A stretch of DNA of 64,000 nucleotides, from contig NZ_JAJEWP010000001.1 of the NCBI RefSeq assembly GCF_020687825.1, positions 62,001 to 126,000 of the forward strand. Direction: 5' to 3'. The notes under the pieces are model-generated. The model made no database searches. It had not been told where the DNA came from and worked only from the letters and a program-made list of their open reading frames with translations. The stretch comes from Fluctibacter halophilus (GTDB lineage: Bacteria > Pseudomonadota > Gammaproteobacteria > Enterobacterales > Alteromonadaceae). Position numbers and translations under genes: made by a program. Each line of letters opens with the position of its first letter. The first letter of the stretch is position 1. Below are positions 19,732-29,129 of this stretch, piece by piece.

Positions 19732-19758
19732 GAACTTTTGCCACAGGGTAAAGTCTAC
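19732..19758 (+). promoter_or_regulatory. Putative sigma-E promoter of rpoE
   Basis: GAACTT (19732-19737), a 16-nt spacer and TCTAC (19754-19758) fit the sigma-E consensus (GGAACTT, N16, TCTGA/TCAAA). Transcription would start near 19764, giving sigma-E autoregulation as in E. coli. Such a transcript would begin within or just after the SD of the leader ORF. Confidence 0.65.
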
Positions 19759-19770
19759 TAAGGAGCTTGC

Positions 19771-19794
19771 ATGAGCCAAAGTAGATGTAGATAA
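19771..19794 (+). CDS. Seven-codon leader ORF upstream of rpoE
   Basis: ATG at 19771, preceded by AAGGAG with a 5-nt spacing, encodes MSQSRCR and stops with TAA at 19792-19794. The stop codon overlaps the TAAGGAG that serves as the rpoE SD. This places a ribosome terminating on the leader exactly at the rpoE ribosome-binding site. E. coli has a longer leader gene, rseD, that couples to rpoE translation; this could be a minimal functional counterpart. Translation itself is inferred from the SD and position. Confidence 0.45.
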   Translation: MSQSRCR

Positions 19795-19809
19795 GGAGTA
19801 TTGGCTCGA

Positions 19810-20388
19810 ATGAGCGAGCAGTTGACTGATCAACAGATCGTGGAAAAAGTCCAACAGGGGGACAAAAATGCGTTTAACCTGTTGGTCACCAAATACCAGC
19901 ATAAAGTCGGGCATTTGGTTTCACGGTATGTAAAGAATTCTGGTGACGTGGCAGATGTTACCCAGGAAGCGTTTATCAAGGCATACAGGGCATTGCCCAA
20001 TTTCCGTGGTGAAAGCGCTTTTTATACGTGGCTGTACCGCATTGCGGTCAACAGCGCGAAGAATTACCTGGTGTCACAGGGGCGTAAGCCGCCCGCCAAT
20101 GATGTAGACGCGGAAGAAGCCGAATATTATGACGGCAGTGATGCGTTGAAGGAACAAAACTCGCCGGAACAGAGTCTGATGTCCAAACAGCTTGAAAAAG
20201 TGTTGTTTGACACCGTAGAGCAGTTACCGGAAGATTTGCGTATGGCGATAACATTGCGTGAAATCGAAGGGTTGAGTTACGAAGAAATCGCGAACGTGAT
20301 GGATTGCCCTGTGGGTACCGTACGTTCAAGGATTTTCAGGGCGCGGGAAGCCATTGATAAAGTGGTGCAACCCCTGCTACAACGTTAA
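19810..20388 (+). CDS. rpoE: RNA polymerase sigma-E factor
   Basis: A 192-residue ECF sigma factor almost co-linear with E. coli RpoE (191): MSEQLTDQQIVEKVQQGD, region 2 with DVADVTQEAFIKAYRALPNFRGESAFYTWLYRIA, and region 4 with LREIEGLSYEEIANVMDCPVGTVRSRIFRAREAI. It directs the envelope-stress regulon. The ATG at 19810 is 11 nt from AAGGAG; a TTG at 19801 is too close to it. RseA, RseB and RseC genes follow in order, so the standard anti-sigma control is expected. Confidence 0.97.
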   Translation: MSEQLTDQQIVEKVQQGDKNAFNLLVTKYQHKVGHLVSRYVKNSGDVADVTQEAFIKAYRALPNFRGESAFYTWLYRIAVNSAKNYLVSQGRKPPANDVDAEEAEYYDGSDALKEQNSPEQSLMSKQLEKVLFDTVEQLPEDLRMAITLREIEGLSYEEIANVMDCPVGTVRSRIFRAREAIDKVVQPLLQR

Positions 20389-20435
20389 GGCGTTGTATCA
20401 CCAAAAACGAGACAGTGTGAATTCAGGAACCTTGT

Positions 20436-21035
20436 ATGTCGCAACAGCATGAAAATTTATCAGCGCTCATTGATGGCGAACAGCATGACGATGGTTTGAT
20501 CGATGCCGTAAGCCAGGACGCTGAGTTGGCCGCAAAATGGCAGCGTTACCACTTGATCCGTCAGGGGTTACGCAAGGAACTGCCACCTAACGGTCAATTT
20601 GATATCAGCGCGCAGGTTGCTGCCGCACTGAATGAAGAAGCGACGGTATTAGCGCCGAAACAACGCCGTTGGCAGGACCTGCCAGTGGTTGCCCAGGTCT
20701 TACCGCTGGCCCGTCAGGGTGGGCAGTTTGCGATTGCAGCATCGGTTGCCGTGGCGATGGTACTTGGGGTGCAGCAAATCAACACCCAGGATCCGACCGA
20801 ACCCTTCAATACGACCCAGCCTCAGTTGCCAGGTGTACAGGGCGGAATGTCGCCGGTCAGCCTGGAGCAAACCCGTCCGTTGCAACAGACGGATATGCTG
20901 GAGCAGCGTCGTCGCATCAATGCCTTTTTGAATGATCATCGTCAGCAGATGCAGTTGCGTACTATTGAGCCGGTTGCTGATGAGCAGCAAGCACAGGAGC
21001 AACCAGCGCAAGCCAGTGAAGATCAACCTGAATAA
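20436..21035 (+). CDS. rseA: Anti-sigma-E factor RseA
   Basis: A 199-residue single-pass membrane protein. The N-terminal cytoplasmic domain starts ENLSALIDGE and has the WQRYHLIRQGLR helix that holds sigma-E; a transmembrane segment lies at about 97-113; the periplasmic part is glutamine-rich, as in E. coli. DegS and RseP cleave it to release sigma-E in stress. Its position after rpoE confirms the call. The last 20 nt overlap the probable rseB start. Confidence 0.93.
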   Translation: MSQQHENLSALIDGEQHDDGLIDAVSQDAELAAKWQRYHLIRQGLRKELPPNGQFDISAQVAAALNEEATVLAPKQRRWQDLPVVAQVLPLARQGGQFAIAASVAVAMVLGVQQINTQDPTEPFNTTQPQLPGVQGGMSPVSLEQTRPLQQTDMLEQRRRINAFLNDHRQQMQLRTIEPVADEQQAQEQPAQASEDQPE

Positions 21036-22044
21036 ATCGTTACGTGTTTGGACTGCCGTTTGTTGTCTCAGCGGCGGTCTCGTTGCATCCTTTGCAACGT
21101 TGGCGCAGTCCCAAACACCCGACACCGACATCGCGGTGTCTTCTTATCCCTCCGATAGTCCGGAAGCCTGGTTGGCCAAAATGGCCAATGCCTTCACGTC
21201 GTTGAATTATCAGATGTCCTTTGTGCTACTGAAGCCTGGCATGAATGCCCAGCCCTATCTGTGGCGTCACGGCATCGCCCCGGACGGTACCAGCATGGAG
21301 CAGCTCAACCTGCTCAATGGACCGGGACGGGAAGTGCTGCGTGTGGGCAATGAAGTGAGTTACTTCGAGCCCAATGTGCCACCGTACACCTTGCGTTCAA
21401 CCATCATCAACGGGCCGTTACCGATGGCCTTCTTCCGGGATCCGTTGCAACTCAGTGGCAGCTACGAATTTATGTTGGTCGGCCGTAGCCGGGTATCAGG
21501 CCGAGCCGCCCAGCAATTACGTGTCGTCAGTCGCGACAAAAGCCGTTTTGGCCTGAATTTGTGGCTGGATCAGGAAACCGGCTTGCCATTGAAAATGAAC
21601 CGGGTTGATCTGCAAGGGCAGTTGCTGGAACAGATCCAGGTCACTGCACTGGACGTTACGGCTGAAGCTGATGATTATTTTTCCCGTATTGAACTGGCCA
21701 AATTACCCGAAGTGGTGACCTTCCCACCCTCGCCACGGAGCAGCCATCAATGGCAAATCGATTTCATGCCGACCGGCATGCAACTGGTTAAATGGGATGT
21801 GCACCGTCTGCCGATCACCGGCGATGTGGTGGAATATGTGATGTTGAGTGATGGCATCGTGGATATTTCCATTTACCTGCAACCGGCCAGTGCGTCGAGG
21901 GTAACCGAAGACGTTCTGTTGCGTCATGAATCAGATACTTTTTTGTCCCGTCGTCAGGGTGATGCCCATGTGACGGTGATTGGCAAATTGCCGGCACAGA
22001 CGGCCAATGCCATTGCGGCGTCGGTGAAACTGGTGACGCCATGA
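21016..22044 (+). CDS. rseB: Sigma-E regulatory protein RseB
   Basis: About 342 residues, periplasmic, with a signal peptide ending near LAQSQ. It has the two-domain MucB/RseB form: the LolA-like large domain (AWLAKMANAFTSLNYQMSFV, RHGIAPDGTSMEQLNLLNG, YEFMLVGRSRVSGRAAQQLRV) and the small C-terminal domain contacting RseA (HQWQIDFMPTGMQLV). It protects RseA from DegS and senses mislocalised lipids. No ATG fits; the GTG at 21016 (MKINLNKS...) gives a proper signal peptide and overlaps rseA by 20 nt. Confidence 0.9.
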   Translation: MKINLNKSLRVWTAVCCLSGGLVASFATLAQSQTPDTDIAVSSYPSDSPEAWLAKMANAFTSLNYQMSFVLLKPGMNAQPYLWRHGIAPDGTSMEQLNLLNGPGREVLRVGNEVSYFEPNVPPYTLRSTIINGPLPMAFFRDPLQLSGSYEFMLVGRSRVSGRAAQQLRVVSRDKSRFGLNLWLDQETGLPLKMNRVDLQGQLLEQIQVTALDVTAEADDYFSRIELAKLPEVVTFPPSPRSSHQWQIDFMPTGMQLVKWDVHRLPITGDVVEYVMLSDGIVDISIYLQPASASRVTEDVLLRHESDTFLSRRQGDAHVTVIGKLPAQTANAIAASVKLVTP

Positions 22045-22532
22045 TAGAAGAGATTGGACAGATATCCCGGGTCGACAACGACCATATCTGGGTTGAAACC
22101 GAAATTAAAACCACCTGCGGGAGTTGTGAAGCACAAAGCTCCTGTGGCACAGGCGCTGTCGCAAAAGCGTTTGCGCCGAAGAAGGACACCCTCATTTTAC
22201 GCTGTCGCGAGCCTGCTGAAGTGGGTCAGAAAGTGAAGTTGGGGATCCCGGAACAGCAGTTGGTCAAAGCGTCGGCACTGATGTACCTGATACCCTTGGC
22301 GGTGCTCATTGCCACCGCGCTGACCGGCCAATGGCTGATGACATCGATGGGGATTGAAAATGAACTGTGGTTGGTTGGAGCCTGTTTGTTAACCGGCCTG
22401 GCCAGTTTTGTCACCTTACGGCGCATGTTCGAGAAGCCCGGCGAGGACGCTTATCATCCCCGTTTGCTGGCCATTCTGCCGAGCGATGGGTCGTCAATTC
22501 CCATCCGTCACCTTCCTGATGGCCCCGGTTAA
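22041..22532 (+). CDS. rseC: RseC/MucC family protein
   Basis: A 163-residue inner-membrane protein with an N-terminal cysteine cluster (Cys26, Cys29, Cys35 in TTCGSCEAQSSCGTG), a small beta domain, and two membrane helices (about 78-97 and 108-125). RseC is a mild positive modulator of sigma-E and is linked to SoxR reduction and thiamine synthesis in other bacteria. It starts in the ATGA overlapping the rseB stop. The tail ends in a soluble segment with no known motif. Confidence 0.92.
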   Translation: MIEEIGQISRVDNDHIWVETEIKTTCGSCEAQSSCGTGAVAKAFAPKKDTLILRCREPAEVGQKVKLGIPEQQLVKASALMYLIPLAVLIATALTGQWLMTSMGIENELWLVGACLLTGLASFVTLRRMFEKPGEDAYHPRLLAILPSDGSSIPIRHLPDGPG

Positions 22533-22565
22533 CGGTGGAAACCGTAAGGATTTACGCAAAGTCAG

Positions 22566-22594
22566 TCGCAAAACCGTCTACAAACCTGTAAAAT
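22566..22594 (+). promoter_or_regulatory. Possible sigma-70 promoter of lepA
   Basis: TAAAAT (22589-22594) with a weak TCGCAA 17 nt upstream lies between rseC and lepA. The 152-nt gap and this -10-like sequence suggest that lepA-lepB-rnc-era can be transcribed separately from the sigma-E operon. Confidence 0.35.
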
Positions 22595-22684
22595 CCCGCC
22601 AATTTTTCAGCAATTGCACGTTCAGTATCAGGCTGCCAAGAGCGCCACTGAAATGCCCAAGCACCAGGTAGATTTTAAATCACT

Positions 22685-24481
22685 ATGCAACACAAGCACA
22701 TACGTAACTTTTCGATCATCGCCCACATCGATCACGGCAAATCCACATTGTCCGATCGCCTGATTCAGCATTGTGGTGGTTTGACCGATCGCGAGATGGC
22801 TGCACAGGTGCTCGACTCGATGGATTTGGAGCGGGAACGTGGTATTACCATCAAGGCCCAGAGCGTGACCTTGCAATACACGGCCAAAGACGGTGAAACC
22901 TATCAGTTGAATTTCATCGATACCCCCGGACACGTTGACTTTACCTATGAAGTTTCCCGGTCCCTGGCTGCCTGTGAGGGTGCGCTGCTGGTGGTGGATG
23001 CCGGACAGGGCGTAGAAGCACAGACGCTGGCCAACTGTTACACCGCCATTGATATGGACATGGAAGTGGTTCCCATTCTGAACAAGATTGATTTGCCCCA
23101 GGCTGAGCCTGAACGTGTGGCGGAAGAAATCGAAGACATCGTGGGCATTGATGCCATCGACGCGGTGCGCTGCTCGGCGAAAACCGGTGTGGGTATCGAA
23201 GATGTGCTGGAAGTTATCGTCAATCGCATTCCGCCGCCGGAAGGGGATGTTGATGCGCCGCTGAAAGCGTTGATTGTGGATTCGTGGTTCGACAATTACC
23301 AAGGCGTTGTGTCACTAGTGCGGGTCATGCAGGGGCAGTTGTCCGACAAAGACAAAATCAAGATCATGTCCAATGGTCAGGTTCACCAGGTCGACAATGT
23401 TGGCATCTTTACGCCCAAACAAACCAATACCGGCACGCTGAAAGCCGGCGAGGTGGGTTACATCATTGCGGGGATCAAAGACATTCACGGGGCGCCGGTA
23501 GGGGATACCATCACCCTGGCGAAAAACCCCGCCGATGCACAGCTCCCCGGCTTTAAAAAAGTAAAACCGCAGGTTTATGCCGGCCTGTTCCCGGTCAGCT
23601 CGGATGACTATGAAGATTTCCGTGACGCCTTGTCCAAGTTGAGCCTGAATGACGCCTCGTTGTTTTATGAGCCTGAAAGCTCAGCAGCGTTGGGCTTTGG
23701 CTTTCGGATTGGTTTCCTGGGCATGTTGCACATGGAGATCATTCAGGAACGTCTGGAGCGGGAATATGACCTGGATTTGATCACCACGGCACCCACGGTA
23801 GTCTACGAAGTGGTAACCACCAAAGGGGAAACCGTCACGGTTGATAACCCGTCAAACCTGCCGCCGGTGAATGATATTGAGCAGATCCGTGAGCCAATCG
23901 TTGAAGCCCATATTCTGGTGCCACAGGACTACCTGGGCAATGTCATCACCTTGTGTGTTGAGAAGCGCGGGATGCAGACCAACATGCAATACCACGGTAA
24001 ACAGGTTGCGGTAACCTATGAGATCCCGATGGCAGAAGTGGTGTTGGACTTTTTCGACCGTCTGAAATCCACCAGTCGGGGATTTGCGTCGCTGGACTAT
24101 AATTTCAAGAAGTTCCAGGCCGCTGACATGGTGCGTCTGGACATTCTGATCAACGGTGAGCGGGTGGATGCGCTGGCAGTCATCACCCACCGGGACAACG
24201 CCCAGGGCCGTGGCCGTGAACTGGTCGAAAAACTGCGCGAACTGATCCCGCGCCAGATGTTTGATATCGCGATTCAGGCTGCGATTGGCAACCACGTTAT
24301 TGCCCGTAGCACGGTCAAACAATTGCGTAAAAACGTTATCGCCAAATGTTATGGTGGTGATGTCAGTCGTAAGAAAAAGCTTTTGCAAAAACAAAAAGAA
24401 GGTAAAAAACGTATGAAGCAGGTCGGCAACGTGGAACTGCCGCAGGACGCGTTTTTAGCCATACTCAAGGTAGGAAAGTAA
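22685..24481 (+). CDS. lepA: Elongation factor 4 (LepA)
   Basis: A 598-residue translational GTPase, one residue shorter than the E. coli protein. G1 [10 protein letters not shown], the switch region [21 protein letters not shown] and NKIDLP are intact, followed by domains II-III, V-like and the LepA-specific C-terminal domain ([22 protein letters not shown]). EF4 promotes initiation-related or back-translocation events on the ribosome, mainly under ionic stress. The last base of its stop is the first base of the lepB start. Confidence 0.97.
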   Translation: MQHKHIRNFSIIAHIDHGKSTLSDRLIQHCGGLTDREMAAQVLDSMDLERERGITIKAQSVTLQYTAKDGETYQLNFIDTPGHVDFTYEVSRSLAACEGALLVVDAGQGVEAQTLANCYTAIDMDMEVVPILNKIDLPQAEPERVAEEIEDIVGIDAIDAVRCSAKTGVGIEDVLEVIVNRIPPPEGDVDAPLKALIVDSWFDNYQGVVSLVRVMQGQLSDKDKIKIMSNGQVHQVDNVGIFTPKQTNTGTLKAGEVGYIIAGIKDIHGAPVGDTITLAKNPADAQLPGFKKVKPQVYAGLFPVSSDDYEDFRDALSKLSLNDASLFYEPESSAALGFGFRIGFLGMLHMEIIQERLEREYDLDLITTAPTVVYEVVTTKGETVTVDNPSNLPPVNDIEQIREPIVEAHILVPQDYLGNVITLCVEKRGMQTNMQYHGKQVAVTYEIPMAEVVLDFFDRLKSTSRGFASLDYNFKKFQAADMVRLDILINGERVDALAVITHRDNAQGRGRELVEKLRELIPRQMFDIAIQAAIGNHVIARSTVKQLRKNVIAKCYGGDVSRKKKLLQKQKEGKKRMKQVGNVELPQDAFLAILKVGK

Positions 24482-25389
24482 TGGCCAATTATTTCTCGAT
24501 TTTTCTGGTTCTGTTAACCGTAGGCAGTGGCCTTATCTGGTTGGCAGACGCATTGTGGTTTGCACCAAAGCGTAAGGCTCGATTTGCCCACATCCAGAGT
24601 GAGAATGATGTTCAGGCGGCGGCAGTGGGTGAGCCACCCTTGCCTTACGTGGTCGATACGGCACAGCAGATCTTTCCGGTTATTGCTTTTGTACTGGTGT
24701 TACGCTCGTTTTTATATGAGCCCTTCCAGATCCCTTCCGGCAGCATGATGCCCACATTGCTGGTGGGCGACTTTATTCTGGTGGAAAAATTTTCCTACGG
24801 TCTGAAAGACCCGGTGGCACGGCACAAATTTATCGAAACCGGTACGCCACAGCGGGGCGACATCGTGGTGTTCAAATACCCCAAGCAGCCCAACCTCGAT
24901 TACATCAAGCGGGTCGTAGGCTTGCCGGGTGACACGGTGGTGTACAAGAATAAACAGATATTCATCAAACCCGCCTGTGATGGCCAGACCAACTGCCCAC
25001 CGTTGGCACCGGTCAGCCAGCAGTTTGTGCAGCGCGGGGAATGGATCCAAAACGGTGTACCCCTGATGCGTTTCAGTGAACAACTGGGCGAGGTCAATCA
25101 CGACCTGTTGCGAAATCCTGACCGTATCAGTAATGCGGCACTGTATTTCCCGCAGCGAGGCACCCAAAGTAACGAATGGATTGTGCCCGAAGGCGAATAC
25201 TTTGTGATGGGAGACAACCGTGACAACAGTGAAGACAGTCGCTACTGGGGTTTTGTGCCCGATGACAATCTGGTCGGTAAGGCGGTTGCCATTTGGATCA
25301 GTTTTGAGTTTGAACGGGGCGCAGACAGCTGGTTACCAAGCTGGGTACCCACCGGCGTGCGCTTCAACCGCATTGGTGGCATTGAATAG
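24481..25389 (+). CDS. lepB: Signal peptidase I
   Basis: A 302-residue leader peptidase. One membrane helix at the N-terminus (about 6-26) and a second at about 62-80 anchor it; the catalytic Ser88 lies in PFQIPSGSMMPT and the general base Lys143 in DYIKRVVGLPGD, with box E GDNRDNSEDSRYWGFV. It removes signal peptides from exported proteins on the outer face of the inner membrane. It is coupled to lepA and directly followed by rnc, the usual arrangement. Confidence 0.97.
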   Translation: MANYFSIFLVLLTVGSGLIWLADALWFAPKRKARFAHIQSENDVQAAAVGEPPLPYVVDTAQQIFPVIAFVLVLRSFLYEPFQIPSGSMMPTLLVGDFILVEKFSYGLKDPVARHKFIETGTPQRGDIVVFKYPKQPNLDYIKRVVGLPGDTVVYKNKQIFIKPACDGQTNCPPLAPVSQQFVQRGEWIQNGVPLMRFSEQLGEVNHDLLRNPDRISNAALYFPQRGTQSNEWIVPEGEYFVMGDNRDNSEDSRYWGFVPDDNLVGKAVAIWISFEFERGADSWLPSWVPTGVRFNRIGGIE

Positions 25390-26076
25390 ATGACCGGAGC
25401 AACTGATTACCGGGCGCTGTACAACAAGATCGGCTATACCTTTGATAACGAGGCCATGCTTGAACGTGCCCTCACGCACCGCAGCGCCAGCAAAAAGCAC
25501 AATGAACGACTGGAGTTTCTCGGCGATGCCGTATTGGGCATGGTCATTGCCCGCGCGTTGTTCGAGCGCTTCCCCAAGCAGCCCGAAGGCAACCTGACAC
25601 GCATGCGCGCCAGTCTGGTGAAAGGGGAAACCCTGGCCAAGCTGGGCAAAGAATTCAAGCTGGGCGATTTATTGCGCCTTGGGCCGGGTGAATTAAAAAG
25701 CGGCGGCTTCCGACGCAGCTCGATTCTCGCCGATGCGGTAGAGGCGATTATCGGTGCCATTTACCTCGAAGCAGGCCTGGAGGTGTGCGAGCCTCTGGTG
25801 CTGGACTGGTTCGCTTCGCGCATCAGCCAGTTGGATCCCGACCGCCAGCTAAAAGATGATAAAACCCGTTTGCAAGAGTATTTGCAGGCGCGTAAGTTGC
25901 CGCTGCCAGACTATCAGGTAGTCAATATCAGTGGCAAAGATCATGATCAAACCTTTGACATCGCTTGTCACGTAACGGGCCTTGAGGGGCCGGTAAACGG
26001 ACGTGGAAGTTCTCGCCGCAAAGCCGAACAGGTTGCTGCGCGCCAAGCACTGGAGCAGCTACAACATGGAAACTAA
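25390..26076 (+). CDS. rnc: Ribonuclease III
   Basis: A 228-residue double-strand-specific endoribonuclease. The signature [15 protein letters not shown] holds the metal-binding acidic residues, and a C-terminal dsRNA-binding domain ([20 protein letters not shown] ... [18 protein letters not shown]) follows. It processes rRNA precursors and many mRNAs. The ATG begins directly after the lepB stop. Its 3' end overlaps era by 11 nt. Confidence 0.97.
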   Translation: MTGATDYRALYNKIGYTFDNEAMLERALTHRSASKKHNERLEFLGDAVLGMVIARALFERFPKQPEGNLTRMRASLVKGETLAKLGKEFKLGDLLRLGPGELKSGGFRRSSILADAVEAIIGAIYLEAGLEVCEPLVLDWFASRISQLDPDRQLKDDKTRLQEYLQARKLPLPDYQVVNISGKDHDQTFDIACHVTGLEGPVNGRGSSRRKAEQVAARQALEQLQHGN

Positions 26077-26968
26077 ACAACATTGCGGCATGGTGGCCAT
26101 CGTCGGTCGCCCGAACGTGGGCAAATCCACGTTGTTAAACCGTTTGCTCGGTCAGAAGGTCAGTATCACTTCCCGTAAGCCGCAAACAACGCGCCACCGG
26201 ATCATGGGTATTGATACCGAAGGGGATTACCAGGCCATTTATGTGGATACCCCCGGTTTGCACGCGGAAGAAAAGCGCGCCATCAACAAGCTAATGAACC
26301 GTGCCGCCTCAAGCTCGCTGGCCGAGGTTGGTCTGGTGTTGATGGTGGTTGAGGGTACCCGCTGGACGGACGACGACCAGATGGTTCTGGACAAAGTGAA
26401 AGGCGCCGGATTGCCCTGTTGGATTGTGGTCAATAAAACCGATCATGTGAAAGATCAGGAGCAACTGCTTACCCACTTGCAATGGTTAAACCAGCAACAC
26501 AATTTTGAACACATTGTGCCGATTTGCGCCAAGACCGGCAAAGGTGTTGAACCGTTGCGTGAGCTGGTTCGTAATGGTTTGCCGGAGAGTGAATTTTACT
26601 TTCCCGAAGATTACATCACCGATCGATCCAGCCGTTTCATGGCATCGGAAATCATCCGTGAAAAGTTGATGCGCTACACTGGCGATGAATTGCCTTACTC
26701 GGTAACCGTTGAGATAGAGCAATTTGTGCTGGCTGATAATGGGGTGTACCGCATTAACGGCCTGATCCTGGTGGAGCGAGAGACGCAAAAGCGGATGATC
26801 ATCGGCAAAGGTGGCTCACGACTCAAAACCATCGGCGCCGAAGCCCGCAAGGACATGGAAAACCTGTTCGACAACAAGGTGTTCCTGGAATTATGGGTGA
26901 AAGTGAAGCAAGGTTGGGCCGATGATGAGCGTGCCTTGCGCAGTCTTGGCTACGGTGAAAACGATTAA
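26066..26968 (+). CDS. era: GTPase Era
   Basis: A 300-residue essential GTPase in 16S rRNA maturation. G1 [20 protein letters not shown] and the C-terminal KH domain ([23 protein letters not shown]) are present. The ATG at 26066 lies inside the end of rnc, matching the E. coli start METKQ-like region. In many relatives recO, pdxJ and acpS follow; here pdxH follows after 40 nt. Confidence 0.97.
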   Translation: METKQHCGMVAIVGRPNVGKSTLLNRLLGQKVSITSRKPQTTRHRIMGIDTEGDYQAIYVDTPGLHAEEKRAINKLMNRAASSSLAEVGLVLMVVEGTRWTDDDQMVLDKVKGAGLPCWIVVNKTDHVKDQEQLLTHLQWLNQQHNFEHIVPICAKTGKGVEPLRELVRNGLPESEFYFPEDYITDRSSRFMASEIIREKLMRYTGDELPYSVTVEIEQFVLADNGVYRINGLILVERETQKRMIIGKGGSRLKTIGAEARKDMENLFDNKVFLELWVKVKQGWADDERALRSLGYGEND

Positions 26969-27008
26969 GCAGTAGAAACCGACAATGTGGTTTGCAGGAG
27001 GTGTTTGA

Positions 27009-27647
27009 ATGACGCGCATTCAGGATATCCGTCGAGAGTACCGTCAGGGAGAGTTGCGACGGGAGGATTTGCACCCCGATCCGTTTATTCAGTTCGATCA
27101 ATGGCTGAAAACCGTCATCGATACCGGCATTCCCGATCCCACTGCCATGACCATTGCCACGGTGGATACAACCGGTCAGCCGTCGCAACGCATTGTGTTG
27201 CTTAAAGATGTGTCCAAAGGCGGGTTTGTGTTCTACACCAACCTTGAGAGTCGCAAGGCACAGGAACTTGTCGCGAACCCGAAGATATCCCTGCATTTTC
27301 CATGGCACTTCATGGAACGCCAGGTCAAGGTCTGTGGCACGGCCCATGCGCTGTCGCTGGCTGAAGTGACCAGCTATTTTCTGTCCCGACCACGGGAGAG
27401 TCAATTGGCAGCGTGGGCTTCTCAGCAAAGCCGCCCCATATCGACCCGGCAGTTATTGCTGAGCAAATTCCAGGAAGTTAAACAACGTTTTGCCGATGGT
27501 GACGTGCCATTGCCCAAGTTTTGGGGCGGTTTCCGCGTTATTCCTCACGAGATTGAATTCTGGCAAGGGGGGGAGCATCGCCTGCACAACCGCTTTGTGT
27601 ATAGCCGCACAGCTTCAGACTGGCAGATTGAACGATTAATGCCGTGA
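27009..27647 (+). CDS. pdxH: Pyridoxamine/pyridoxine 5'-phosphate oxidase
   Basis: A 212-residue FMN-dependent oxidase giving pyridoxal 5'-phosphate. The family signatures are intact: [56 protein letters not shown], and the C-terminal ERLMP ending (usually RL.P). GGAGG lies 7 nt before the ATG. Its stop overlaps the GTG start of the TatD-family gene, so the two are translationally coupled although not known to share a pathway. Confidence 0.95.
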   Translation: MTRIQDIRREYRQGELRREDLHPDPFIQFDQWLKTVIDTGIPDPTAMTIATVDTTGQPSQRIVLLKDVSKGGFVFYTNLESRKAQELVANPKISLHFPWHFMERQVKVCGTAHALSLAEVTSYFLSRPRESQLAAWASQQSRPISTRQLLLSKFQEVKQRFADGDVPLPKFWGGFRVIPHEIEFWQGGEHRLHNRFVYSRTASDWQIERLMP

Positions 27648-28450
27648 TTGACAGCCACTGTCATCTGGATTTTGCCGTTTTTGCCGATGGCCTTGACCAG
27701 GAGCTCCAAGCCTGTCAGCGTCTCGGTGTTTCCCATGTGTTTATCCCTGGTACGGTGCCAGACGGTTGGCAACGGCAATTAACGCTGACCAAGACCCATG
27801 AAGCGATTGGCATTGGTCTGGGCTGCCATCCGTACTTTCTCACTCCCCAAAGCCCGTCTGCGTTGCCGCAACTGGCATCTTTGCTCGACCAGCACCCTGA
27901 GATCCTGGCCGTGGGTGAAATTGGCCTGGACAGGCACATCGATGTGGACTGGGCGCTACAGGTGGCGATGTTTGAGCAGCAATGTGAACTGGCCAACCAA
28001 TACCAACGACCGGTCATTGTGCATCACCGTCGCTCACACAACGACCTGATCCGCCAGCTAAAGCAGCGGCCGGTGCATTGTGGCGGAATCATTCACGGTT
28101 TCTCCGGCAGTTTGCAGGACGCTGAAACGTATCTGGATTTGGGTTTTCTACTTGGGGTCGGTGGAACCATTACCTACCCTCGGGCGCACAAAACACGGCA
28201 GACGATTTGTGCGCTACCCTTGTCGGCACTGGTATTGGAAACAGATGCACCGGACATGCCGCTGAATGGCAAGCAAGGACAGATTAACCGTCCACGCTAT
28301 CTGCCCGAGGTTGCAACCTGTCTGGCAGCGTTGCGCACAGAGTCGCTGGCAGACATCGCTGACGCCACCACGAAAAACCTTAGCCGGCTTTTGCGCTGGC
28401 CTTTGCCCGACGCAAGTCACGATAACGCCACTTGTAAAACATCCGCGTGA
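27644..28450 (+). CDS. TatD family metal-dependent hydrolase (YjjV-like)
   Basis: A 268-residue TIM-barrel metallohydrolase starting at a GTG that overlaps the pdxH stop. Metal ligands are seen in DSHCHLD (His5, His7), [18 protein letters not shown] and [10 protein letters not shown]. The family includes TatD and related 3'-5' exonucleases or D-aminoacyl-tRNA deacylase-like enzymes; the sequence is closest in style to YjjV. The 3' end overlaps the convergent ytjB gene by 71 nt, an unusually long antisense overlap for this window. Confidence 0.88.
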   Translation: MIDSHCHLDFAVFADGLDQELQACQRLGVSHVFIPGTVPDGWQRQLTLTKTHEAIGIGLGCHPYFLTPQSPSALPQLASLLDQHPEILAVGEIGLDRHIDVDWALQVAMFEQQCELANQYQRPVIVHHRRSHNDLIRQLKQRPVHCGGIIHGFSGSLQDAETYLDLGFLLGVGGTITYPRAHKTRQTICALPLSALVLETDAPDMPLNGKQGQINRPRYLPEVATCLAALRTESLADIADATTKNLSRLLRWPLPDASHDNATCKTSA

Positions 28451-29003
28451 CCAGCATGCCCGCTGTGCCTGCCAGCAGCATAAACACCAGCAATTGTTCA
28501 GCCAGTTGACGTTGATACGCCTGGTGGTGGGCCATCACGTGGTCTTCATCCAACAGGATCCGCAGATAACCCAGGATTTGGTTGTCGCGACGAACGGGCT
28601 CGACAAACACCAGAGGTACTTGCTGACGCAGTTTGTAGTTGGTCAGCAATGACACACCTTTGTCGGTGCTGTGCAGTAATCTACCCTGATGATTGTACAG
28701 ACTGGCGCCCAGCACATGGCGATCGCTGTTGAGGTTATTGAGGACAAATTGCAGGGCGTCAGTGTTTTTGTCGGCCAGCGGCTGCACCAACTGACGGGCG
28801 CCCATTTGCACCAATGAACGGCCCAATTGATTGGCTTGCTTGTCGTGCCATTGCAGCGCCTGGTCGGTACTCAACAGCCACAGGTTGATGCATAGAATGC
28901 CCGCAACCACCACCAGCACCAGATTGACCAGGCGCTTATAGATGGAGTAGGACGAATGTCGGGGACGCAGGTTGGCGTCCTGGCTGTATTGGGTCGTTTG
29001 CAT
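28380..29003 (-). CDS. ytjB: YtjB/Smp family inner-membrane protein
   Basis: About 207 residues: a basic start, a transmembrane helix (KRLVNLVLVVVAGILCINLWLL), a periplasmic domain of roughly 130 residues, and a second helix near the C-terminus ([22 protein letters not shown]) followed by a short basic tail. This matches the Smp/YtjB family, whose gene is typically divergent from serB, as here. Function is unsettled. An upstream TTG at 29039 would add 12 residues; neither start has a strong SD. Confidence 0.72.
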   Translation of the reverse strand: MQTTQYSQDANLRPRHSSYSIYKRLVNLVLVVVAGILCINLWLLSTDQALQWHDKQANQLGRSLVQMGARQLVQPLADKNTDALQFVLNNLNSDRHVLGASLYNHQGRLLHSTDKGVSLLTNYKLRQQVPLVFVEPVRRDNQILGYLRILLDEDHVMAHHQAYQRQLAEQLLVFMLLAGTAGMLVTRMFYKWRYRDLRRAKASAKAG

Positions 29004-29129
29004 GGCAACGACAATAGGTGATTTACCGTCGTTTGCCAAGAGGCAACTCGATTATGCCATATAGCCAAATCCTTATTGGTCTCGGATATTGATTTGGTTA
29101 CACTGTGCGCTGACCCCCGATAATCCGCG

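Noticed and set aside
20932..21015. Longer rseB beginning at 20932
   Set aside because: The extra residues lie within rseA and precede the signal peptide; GTG at 21016 gives a normal export signal.
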